Shown here: piece after piece, positions 44,536-51,789 of the stretch
Position numbering within the stretch: position 1 is the stretch's first letter
How the letters are laid out: every line of letters begins with the position of its first letter
NCBI RefSeq assembly: GCF_049537125.1
Contig: NZ_JBMVQY010000002.1
Coordinates: 310,001-374,000, forward strand
DNA: 64,000 nt
Reading direction: 5' to 3'
Source of the DNA: Limisphaera sp026417315
GTDB taxonomy: Bacteria; Verrucomicrobiota; Verrucomicrobiia; Limisphaerales; Limisphaeraceae
Program-made: the position numbers and the translations under genes
Notes under the pieces: model-generated
Seen by the model: only the letters and a program-made list of their open reading frames with translations
What the model was told of the DNA's origin: nothing
Databases searched by the model: none

Positions 44536-45851
44536 GCATAGGCAAGACCGGGATTCGCGCTTACCCGGCGCCGGGCTTGGAGGGTAAATGCATTGCGCCC
44601 GAGGGGCCGCTGGAAGAAATCGCGTGGGACTGGGAAGAGTTCCTCCTCGGCCAGCCTCGGGGCCAGTACCAGCAGTCGGTCCGCTGGGCGCGCGTCAAAC
44701 AGGGCGATGGCTGGCAGGCCTGGCTTTACACTTGGGGGGCGGAGGGGCGAATCGAAGGTGGCTTCCTGATGCTGATAAAAAGCACTCGCCTGGGACGGAT
44801 CGGGTTCGTCAACAAGGGTCCCGTGCTGGCGGGAGAAGGTCCAGAGTCCGTCCCCGACGCGTTGCGCCGGGTTTTGGATGCCGCCCGAGCACAACGTTTG
44901 CGTGCGTTGATCCTCCAACCACCCGACCGGAGCCGCATTCGCTCCGAAGATCTGCGGCGCTGCGGATTTTGCCGGAATCCTGTTCCGGGCATTATCGATG
45001 CGACGCTGATCGCCAGCTTGGAGGGTGGCAGAGAGGCGATTCTTGCGCGCGTGGGACGAACGGCACGTCGAGAAGCCCGACAGGCCGTCGAAAAGGGGGT
45101 ACAAATCGTCGAAGGGGGCCGATCCGACCTGCCGCGGTTCTTCGACTTAATGTGTCATACCTGCCGGAGACAGGGCGTGGCGCCGAATCCGGCCAGCGTA
45201 GATGCACTGTATCGGCGCTGGGATGCTTTCGGTCCGGATATCAAGGTCCTGTTCGCTCGCGTACGCGGGGAGCTGGTGGCTGGTCTGTTGCTCCTGCGTT
45301 TCGGCAAAACATGCACTTTCGAAAAAAAGGGGTGGAACGAACAGGCGCCAGAGGCCCATCCGAACACCCTGCTTAACGTAGAAGCCCTGCTGCGGGCATC
45401 GGAGTGGGGCTGCGAGTCTGTGGATTTTGGAGCCATGGACCGGGGGTTGGCCGAGCGCATGTTGAAGGGCGAGGAGGTGGAGGAAGAGCTTTCCCGCACG
45501 CGGCACGTTTTCAACGTCCGGCTGGGGGCCAGACCCGTGCTCCTGCCCCCGGCCCAGGTCTGGATGCCTTACGCATGGCAACGACCTGGGGTGGACTGGA
45601 TCCTGGGTCGCCGATGGCTCTCGCCAGGTATCTGGAGCACGCCCTCGGGCGCTGAGTGCGCGAGGAAGCGCGAGCTTCTGGGGTCAAGGCTGCCAACCAA
45701 CACGGGTTCCGGAGAGGACCGCAGTCTCTCCGAGGCGCGGATGAGTCGTTGGCCTCGTTCGGCAGTGTTCGAGCTGAAGTTTTCCGGCATCCGGTTCGGC
45801 CCGTGGACCGGCGCACAAGTCCGCCCATGCTTCCGCGTCGCGACTTGGTGA
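44532..45851 (+). CDS. FemAB-like acyltransferase, copy 5
   Basis: 439 aa. Clear FemAB-like pattern: FLLGQPRGQYQQSVRWARVK (the S/W motif), LMLIKSTRLGRIGFVNKGPV, ILARVGRTARREARQAVEKG (basic helix), VRGELVAGLLLLRFGKTCTF, EKKGWNEQAPEAHPNTLLNV and CESVDFGAMDRGLAERMLKG near the end of the fold. The last ~75 residues are low-complexity and may be over-extended. It forms a two-gene unit with copy 4. Aminoacyl or peptidyl decoration of the surface polymer or of exosortase substrates is the best guess, since the neighbours are exosortase substrates. Confidence 0.82.
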   Translation: MSIGKTGIRAYPAPGLEGKCIAPEGPLEEIAWDWEEFLLGQPRGQYQQSVRWARVKQGDGWQAWLYTWGAEGRIEGGFLMLIKSTRLGRIGFVNKGPVLAGEGPESVPDALRRVLDAARAQRLRALILQPPDRSRIRSEDLRRCGFCRNPVPGIIDATLIASLEGGREAILARVGRTARREARQAVEKGVQIVEGGRSDLPRFFDLMCHTCRRQGVAPNPASVDALYRRWDAFGPDIKVLFARVRGELVAGLLLLRFGKTCTFEKKGWNEQAPEAHPNTLLNVEALLRASEWGCESVDFGAMDRGLAERMLKGEEVEEELSRTRHVFNVRLGARPVLLPPAQVWMPYAWQRPGVDWILGRRWLSPGIWSTPSGAECARKRELLGSRLPTNTGSGEDRSLSEARMSRWPRSAVFELKFSGIRFGPWTGAQVRPCFRVATW

Positions 45852-46012
45852 TTTGCCAAGATCCGGGTTCCCAGCCGATTCGCGACACGCAACCCGTTGC
45901 ACCCCAGCATGCTACCGACCAACCCATGGTCGCTCGGTCCAAGGCGTGCGGGAACGGGTCTGGCAGGACTGGGGCCGCCGGGCCCGAGAGTGTAAGTTTT
46001 CCCAGAATCCGT
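45852..46012. other. Intergenic DNA before the paralogue B promoter region
   Basis: No supported gene; an open frame at 45656-46318 overlaps both the FemAB-like gene and the promoter elements and is rejected. A weak motif-like stretch, GTGTAAG-N5-CCAGA, starts at 45990. Confidence 0.5.
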
Positions 46013-46029
46013 GTCGGCAGAGTTGACAT
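46013..46029 (+). promoter_or_regulatory. Degenerate copy of the GTCGG-N5-TTTACAC motif
   Basis: The sequence reads GTCGGCAGAGTTGACAT, two mismatches from the core. It lies 100 bp upstream of a perfect copy at 46113, so this promoter also has a pair. Confidence 0.45.
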
Positions 46030-46112
46030 TTTTGGAAGGCTCTACAAGCGCCTGTTGATTAAAGAGTTGCATGAGAACCGGCTCGCAGTTGCCTTCGAAT
46101 CGCCGGGTTTTC

Positions 46113-46129
46113 GTCGGAACCATTTACAC
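46113..46129 (+). promoter_or_regulatory. Upstream motif GTCGG-N5-TTTACAC, copy 3
   Basis: The 17-mer reads GTCGGAACCATTTACAC. It lies 149 bp upstream of the -24 GG at 46262, like the copy before paralogue A. Confidence 0.7.
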
Positions 46130-46260
46130 TTTTCCAAAGGCTGTCGAGCCCTTGTGGAGGCTGGACTGCCGGTGTTCGGCATTTGGAATCTGCATAAGCC
46201 TTTGATGAAGGCGGAATTGGGCAAAAATGGCTGGATACCCGGTAATTGTTGCCGATTGGC

Positions 46261-46276
46261 TGGCATGCGCGGTGCT
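46261..46276 (+). promoter_or_regulatory. Sigma-54 -24/-12 promoter of the 46315 gene
   Basis: The sequence reads TGGCATG-CGCG-GTGCT, with GG and GC exactly 10 bp apart, followed by an ATTTTTT tract. Predicted +1 is near 46287, 28 bp before the ATG. Confidence 0.72.
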
Positions 46277-46314
46277 ATTTTTTCAGACAGCAACGCGGTA
46301 TTTGAGGGTGAGCC

Positions 46315-47025
46315 ATGAAAACCACAAAATTGGCGAAAACACTGGTGGCGGCTGCGGCGGCGCTCTTGGTGGCCGGACAAGCGTCAGCTACACTCGTGAC
46401 CGTTGTCCGGACCGCCGGGTACTACGACCCCACTTACGGTGGCGGTGAGTTCACGTTGAAAGGCTCGCCGTGGGCGAACCCCGCTCACTACGCCTTGGAA
46501 ACGTTGGTGGACGGAGGGTTCCAGACATTTTGTTTGGAAGTGAATGAGTTCCTCAGCGGCCAACCGTTATTGGCGGTGCTGAATACCGTGGCCGTCATGG
46601 GCGGAAAGGGCGGAGGATCCCCCGATCCTCTGTCGATCGGCTCCGCCTGGCTCTACAAGCAGTTCGCCGAGGGGAACCTGGCCGGGTATGATTACACGCC
46701 GGGAGCGGGTCGGGAGGCGTCCGCCCGTGCCCTACAGGAGACAATCTGGTGGCTCGAGGATGAACAAACCTCTTTGCCCAGCGACCTGACATTCTACAAT
46801 TTGGTTATTGCCAAATTTGGGTCAGCGGCCGCCGCCAAACAGGATTACACTGTGGTCAATCCCAACTATCGAGTCGCTGTGATCAATCTTTGGGGAAAGG
46901 ATGACCAGGGAAACTGGACGGTTCCCAAACAGGACATGTTGGTTTACCTGCCAGACGGCGGAGTGACCCTCGTGCTTTTGGGTAGTGGCTTGGTCGGTTT
47001 GGCGGTGTTGCGGCGGAAAGGTTGA
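46315..47025 (+). CDS. Secreted exosortase substrate, thioester-domain-like, LPDGG tail (paralogue B)
   Basis: 236 aa. Signal peptide MKTTKLAKTLVAAAAALLVA then GQASA. The same architecture as paralogue A with the same numbering: GYYDPTYGGGEFTLKGSPWA, GGFQTFCLEVNE (Cys73), ARALQETIWWLEDEQ (Gln141), and the C-terminal LPDGGVTLVLLGSGLVGLAV then LRRKG. The Cys/Gln pair and flanking aromatic residues are the best conserved part outside the sorting tail. The ATG at 46315 follows GAGGGTGAG. Upstream lie a sigma-54 promoter and two motif copies; downstream a terminator nearly identical to that of paralogue A, so the whole promoter-gene-terminator unit was duplicated. Confidence 0.9.
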   Translation: MKTTKLAKTLVAAAAALLVAGQASATLVTVVRTAGYYDPTYGGGEFTLKGSPWANPAHYALETLVDGGFQTFCLEVNEFLSGQPLLAVLNTVAVMGGKGGGSPDPLSIGSAWLYKQFAEGNLAGYDYTPGAGREASARALQETIWWLEDEQTSLPSDLTFYNLVIAKFGSAAAAKQDYTVVNPNYRVAVINLWGKDDQGNWTVPKQDMLVYLPDGGVTLVLLGSGLVGLAVLRRKG

Positions 47026-47061
47026 TCCAAGGCCTTTGCTCTTCACCTGGTGTTGCCTTCC

Positions 47062-47094
47062 GTGGCGCCTCGCAGTTGGGGCGCCACTCTTTTG
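47062..47094 (+). terminator. Rho-independent terminator after paralogue B
   Basis: Stem GTGGCGCC (47062-47069) pairs with GGCGCCAC (47080-47087), followed by TCTTTT. The stem sequence is shared with the terminator at 43085. Confidence 0.8.
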
Positions 47095-47700
47095 TTCGGG
47101 TTCCCCGCCGGCTCGGACTGCTCCGTGCAAAAGCCGGGTCCCGATCGGCGGCCCGCGAAACTTATCCTGCTTTCGAACCGGATCGTTTTACAGCCGCGGC
47201 TTCGCGCCGAGCCGCCCCGAGACCACGGAACACGCGGATCAACGCGACCTTTGGAAGCCCACAGATCAGGCAGTCCACGCAGAAATCTAAATTCTTGAAT
47301 GTGCTGTCGACTGGAAGCCTTCCGATTTGAAACGCCTCTCGAGAAGGGATGGTCGCAGGCATTTCTTGCGTCGCGAATGGGAAAAGCGAGTTTTGTGTGT
47401 TCTGACTGCTCCGGAGGCTTTGCCGCGTAGCCGCCGACGGGAATCGGCGGATCACTTCCAGTCGGCGTGTTCTGTGTGCTCTGTGGGTTTTTCCTTCTGC
47501 GTACTCAGCGGGCTTTTCCTTTGTGTATTCTGCGTGCTCTGTGGGCCTTACGGCGTAGCCGCCGACGGGAGTCGGCGGAAACTGCAAGGCAAGATTTGTC
47601 CGCCGCCTTCCGGCGGCGGCTACCAATGACATCCATAGCCACCGACGTCAGTCGGTGGACCGAGTCGCGATCCGCCACGTTCGCGCGGCAGCTCCCGAAT
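47095..47700. repeat. Intergenic repeat island 6
   Basis: Repeats occupy about 47400-47700: palindromes at about 47427-47451, 47555-47579 and 47637-47660, with a composite double-hairpin element at 47555-47623 ending CGGCGGCGGCTAC. CTGCGTGTTCTGTGGGCTTT-like units fill the gaps. About 47095-47400 contains nothing I recognise. Confidence 0.8.
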
Positions 47701-47842
47701 CACGTGCTCTTTCGGGCGTTTATCTCTCCATCTTTGGACCGCAGTCCGGGGCATCCTGCGTTTTCGATGGCCTTCCCCGGCGGGCCCTCAGGGGTGCCCT
47801 ACGAGCTTGCGGTCGGGATTGTGTCAAGTCTCCTGACAAGCC

Positions 47843-47859
47843 GTCGGTGGAGTTTACAC
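47843..47859 (+). promoter_or_regulatory. Upstream motif GTCGG-N5-TTTACAC, copy 4
   Basis: The 17-mer reads GTCGGTGGAGTTTACAC. It is 80 bp upstream of copy 5, in the same orientation, before the secreted-protein gene at 48211. Confidence 0.68.
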
Positions 47860-47922
47860 CGGCCTCAGCTCTCACAACACATTGTTAGTCAATTGGATGC
47901 TATTGGATCGGTCTGTGGCGCC

Positions 47923-47939
47923 GTCGGATGGATTTACAC
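47923..47939 (+). promoter_or_regulatory. Upstream motif GTCGG-N5-TTTACAC, copy 5
   Basis: The 17-mer reads GTCGGATGGATTTACAC. It lies 119 bp upstream of the -24 GG at 48042, similar to the other two promoters. Confidence 0.7.
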
Positions 47940-48040
47940 TTTCGTGCGTGGGCGGCCGTCAACCGCCAATGTTAAGGATGTCATTTGAAGTTCTTGATAT
48001 GTAGGTAGATACAACCGAATTGGACCGTTATGCATCACGT

Positions 48041-48056
48041 TGGCATGTCTCCTGCG
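48041..48056 (+). promoter_or_regulatory. Sigma-54 -24/-12 promoter of the 48211 gene
   Basis: The sequence reads TGGCATG-TCTC-CTGCG, with GG (48042-48043) and GC (48054-48055) exactly 10 bp apart. Predicted +1 is near 48067, which leaves a ~145-nt leader before the ATG at 48211. Confidence 0.68.
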
Positions 48057-48210
48057 TTTCCCGTGGCGAAGCTCGACAACCTTGGATCTGTCCCGATGGG
48101 GCCAGGGCCCGGGCTGGACGACGCGATATTTCCCAGGGGGCACCCCGGGTGGGGTGCGGCAGCCGGCCCGCCCTGTCGGTGGGCGGTCCAATCGAACACG
48201 GAGCTGCCGC

Positions 48211-48999
48211 ATGAGCATCCGAATCCTCGCTTACATGACGTGCCTGGGGGCGGCCGTTTGTGGCTTGGCCGTCCCTGTGAGCATCACGGACATCATGACC
48301 CCCTACACCCAAAACTTCGACACGTTGGCCAATTCCGGCACGGACAACACGGCGCTTCCGCCCGGATGGGCCATATGGGAATTCGGCATAAATGCCAACC
48401 AAGAGTACCGCGCGGGCACGGGGAGCTCAAACATTGGAGACACGTACAGCTTTGGTGATTCAGGCAGCACCGAGCGGGCGCTGGGGAGCCTGCAAAGCGG
48501 CAACCTGTGGACGGTTTTCGGTGCACAGTTCCGGAATGACACGGATCACGTCATCACGGCCATTACGATCTCCTACTGGGGCGAACAATGGCGGGTGGGT
48601 GCGCTGGGCCGCCGGGACCAGCTCACCTTCCTTTACAGCCTTGACGCGACATCGCTTTTGGATGGTATCTGGGCATTCGTTCCTGAGTTGGACTTCGTGG
48701 GGCCGGACCAGGGAGGATCCGTGGGACCGAGGAACGGGAACGACACAGATCATCGACGCTTCGTAAGCTACACAATCGAGCATCTCGAGATTCTGCCGGG
48801 ACAGGAGTGGTGGATCCAGTGGCGGGACTTCGACGCCAATGGTGCCGACGACGGCTTGGCGGTGGACGATCTTGTGATGTCATTTCAAGGGTACCGGATC
48901 GCGAGAGGCATGCCCGACGCAGGTGGAACGGCAGGATTACTCGCGTTGGGCCTGCTCCTGTCCGCCTGGTGGCCTCGCCACGCCCGCCGGCGAAGCTGA
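48211..48999 (+). CDS. Secreted exosortase substrate with MPDAGGT tail
   Basis: 262 aa. Signal peptide MSIRILAYMTCLGAAVCGLA then VPVSI. The mature part has the pattern YTQNFDTLANSGTDNTALPP, GWAIWEFGINANQEYRAGTG, GDTYSFGDSGSTERALGSLQ, ITISYWGEQWRVGALGRRDQ and DFDANGADDGLAVDDLVMSF, a beta-sandwich family common in PEP-CTERM and other secreted proteins of unknown function. The tail MPDAGGTAGLLALGLLLSAW then WPRHARRRS is a sorting signal with Met for Val and a strong Arg cluster. The ATG at 48211 was chosen because the upstream in-frame residues lack a signal peptide. Controlled by the sigma-54 promoter and motif pair upstream. Confidence 0.87.
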   Translation: MSIRILAYMTCLGAAVCGLAVPVSITDIMTPYTQNFDTLANSGTDNTALPPGWAIWEFGINANQEYRAGTGSSNIGDTYSFGDSGSTERALGSLQSGNLWTVFGAQFRNDTDHVITAITISYWGEQWRVGALGRRDQLTFLYSLDATSLLDGIWAFVPELDFVGPDQGGSVGPRNGNDTDHRRFVSYTIEHLEILPGQEWWIQWRDFDANGADDGLAVDDLVMSFQGYRIARGMPDAGGTAGLLALGLLLSAWWPRHARRRS

Positions 49000-49817
49000 A
49001 ATCTCTCCGCGCTGCCGGCGACCGTGCCGTCGGGGTTCGTGGAAGACCTGGAGGAAATCAGCGACCTCGAACTCGGCCGCTTGGTGGCCCGAGGATCCCG
49101 CGGCAGGGTACGACCCTCGAAGATCATTCCGAAGAAAATCCGGGCGTCCATGCGCAGCAGCGGGTTGAGAACTGATGGTCCTGCGAAAATGACCCTCGAT
49201 TCTTCGAGATCATTCGCGTGTTTTTTGCGAGTTACAGGACCTTTTCGACGCCCTGCCTGGGAACCACCGGCTTTTAGGGCTCAGGCACCGTTTTCAAGCC
49301 CTGCGAAAGCACAGAGGCCAGAGGGAAGTCAGAGTTGTCTCGAAGAGGGCCAATGAAGTCGGGCAGCGCGAAGCACTCCTGACGCCGGGACCGCGCCGGG
49401 GCGTTTTGTGCTTTGTTTCCGTGGTCGCGGCGCCCGGGTGCCAGGTGTGGCTCGCGCCATTCATGGGCTCAGCTTGTGAGCACTCCGGGTCCCGTTCGAG
49501 CTTCGAAGGGGAGCGGGCTGTTCGACCCAGCATACTGCGGGGCCGGCGATGGCGCGGGCTGTGGGAGCGCCGGAGCTTTTGCCCCCGCCACAAGAGGTCG
49601 ACGACTTTGGGTGCCCGCTCGTGAGAATCACCCGGGACGGGTCGCGCGCCGATCGCAGGGCCGGAAGAAAGGCCCCATGGAGGTCAGGAACGCTTGGAGC
49701 CTCCCGGGGTGGCCCGGACCGACTGCTCCCCGCCGGGGAGACGGTGTTCAGAAGAGTCAATCGTGCGGGATGACCCGGTGCCCTTTGACTTCTACAGGGT
49801 TGCCCGGCAGAACCAAG
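49000..49817. other. Intergenic stretch without recognisable gene
   Basis: About 820 bp downstream of the substrate gene and before a pseudogene. None of the palindromic repeat elements, and no motif-bearing frame on either strand. Confidence 0.5.
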
Positions 49818-50595
49818 ATGACGATGAATGTCTGGCAGGCATACGAGGAGCTGAAGGAAGCGCTGGGGCCGGAGGCTTCCCGGAAGGTGGCCATGGTGCT
49901 GGATGCGCTGACACAGGAGCACGTGCGCACCGAGGTCCGGGAGGCGATCGACCCGCTGCAGGCGGCTTTGCGCCAGCTGGCTGAGGCGCAGGTGCGCACC
50001 GAGCAGCAGTTGGCCGAACTGGCGGGGGCCCGGCGGCGTACGGAGGAGCGATTGGAAGCCCTGACGCAGCGGGTCGATTAGTTGGCCGAGGCGCAACGTC
50101 GGACCGAGGAGAGACTCAACCAATTGGCGGAAGCCCAACGGCGGACGGAAGAAGCAGTCCAGCCATTGTCGTGGCGGTTGGACGAGACCAATCGGCAGGT
50201 GGGCGGGCTGACGATGACGGTGGGTTACACGCTGGAGAACGCGGCCTATCGGGGACTCCCGCCGCTGTTGGAGCGGGATTGTGGGCTGCGGCTGCGGGAA
50301 CGGCTGCGTCGGGATTATGTACGAGACGCGCGCGGGGAAGCGGTGGAGGTGAACATTCTCGGGCGGGGGGAGCGGCAGGGGCAGGAGGTGTGGGTGGTGG
50401 GGGAGAGCAAGGCGTAGTTGTCGCGGCCGGATGTGGATCGGTTCGTGGAGCGGCGGCTGGGGCGGCTGGGCGGGTTTTGCCGGGTGGCCTGTGTTTGGGG
50501 TGCTGGTGGCGCACATGGAGAGCGAGCCCGGGGTACGCGAGTATGCGCGCTCCAAGGGCGTGGCGGTATACTTGTCCTACGAGTTCGACGCCTGA
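49818..50595 (+). pseudogene. Coiled-coil/nuclease-like DUF protein broken by two TAG codons and a frameshift
   Basis: The frame starts MTMNVWQAYEELKEALGPEA and has a heptad-rich LAEAQxRTEE repeat. It meets TAG at 50079-50081, where the repeat register predicts Gln (VD*LAEAQRRTEE), continues to a second TAG at 50415-50417 (VGESKA*LSRPDVDRF), and then slips frame near 50478-50485 into VFGVLVAHMESEPGVREYAR and GVAVYLSYEFDA, ending at 50595. The overall pattern (coiled coil followed by a PD-(D/E)xK-like GEAVEVNILGRG...VWVVGESKA region) recalls DUF3782-type proteins. Both stops are one C-to-T change from CAG. Confidence 0.75.
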
Positions 50596-51660
50596 CGGCC
50601 GAGCCGGTTGGGTGGCTCAAAGGAGTGTCAGCACGTTCCGTGCGCGGGCTGGCGCGAGTACGGTGGGCCGGGGCGAGCTGTCCGGCGTCGCGCGGGTGAC
50701 GCCGCAGGCTGCGGGACGGGTGCATGTTCTGAGCCAGTGGGCTCGACCATGACGGCGCAGGCCTGATTGTGGTTGCACAAACCGCGCGCTGTTTTTCTCT
50801 TCCGCATGTTCTGCGTGTTCCGTGGGCTTTATTGCGTAGCCGCCGACGGGAATCGGCGGATCACGCCCCGTCTGCATGTTCTGTGTGCTCCGTGGGCTTT
50901 TCTTCTGGGTTGTTTGTGGGCTCTCCTTCGTAGCCACCGACGTGAGTCGGTGGACCCATCTGGCTTCCGCCGCCTCCCGGCGGCGGCTACCGTTGGAGGG
51001 GCTCCGCGGGCTTTACACGTAGCGCAGGCTTCCAGCCTGCCGGATCGCGGACTTCCAGTCTGCGTGGAGTGGGAAGCCTTGGGGCGGAAGTTGTAGCCGG
51101 GCGGCCTCTGCCGGCTGGAAACCGGCGCTACGGCAGGTTCAGAAACCTGCGCTACCATTGCGTGCGCGGAGGGCCCGCCAGAACCGTGGCTGCTGAGGTC
51201 CGACTGTTGCTCCACAACAAGTCTGCCGTTTTTCCCTTCTGTATGTTCTGCGTGTTCCGTGGGCTTTTCCTTCTGCGAGCACCGTGGGCCTTCGACATCG
51301 TAGCCGCCGACGGGAATCGGCGGATCACTTCCAGTCGGCGTGTTCTGTGTGCTCTGTGGGTTTTTCCTTCTGTGTGTGCTGCGTGTTCCGTGGGCCTTAC
51401 CGCGTAGCCGCCGACGGTAGTCGTCGGATGCCCAGGTTGGGATTGTCCGCCGCGTTCGCGCGGCGGCTACTGCATGATCGATCTCGCGGCATCTGCCGGC
51501 TGGAAGCCGGCGATACGGCAGGTTGGAAACCCGCGCTACGGGGTCCGTCGGTTTACGCCGGCGGCTACCGGTTCTGGAATCCGTGGCCACCGACGGGAGT
51601 CGGTGGAGTCATCTGGTTTCCGCCGCCTGCCGGCGGCGACCGAGAATCTGCGTGCTCGGT
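50596..51660. repeat. Intergenic repeat island 7
   Basis: Palindromes at about 50835-50860, 50930-50954, 51300-51324, 51404-51429 and 51582-51606. Composite double-hairpin elements at 50930-50990 and 51404-51470. The second family GTAGCGCAGGCTTCCAGCCTGC occurs at about 51019, with CCGGCTGGAAGCCGGCG-type partners at about 51108-51150 and 51497-51535. CTGCGTGTTCTGTGGGC units fill the gaps. No gene was recognised up to the dehydrogenase at 51790. Confidence 0.83.
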
Positions 51661-51789
51661 GGGTTTTCTTTTTGGCGTGATCTGTGGGCTTGTGTCGTCC
51701 AGCTCCAGCGTCTGAGCCGCTGGATCGCCGAGCGCCGCTTTGCAGTCCCCAGTTGCCAACAGCCCGGACGATTGAACACACTACGCGCC

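Noticed and set aside
45656..46318. 220-codon open frame on the + strand before paralogue B
   Set aside because: It overlaps the FemAB-like gene 3' end, two upstream motifs and the sigma-54 promoter; no motif or ribosome binding site.
51523..51789. N-terminal extension of the UDP-sugar dehydrogenase
   Set aside because: The extension is translated repeat DNA; the NAD-binding motif begins immediately after the ATG at 51790.
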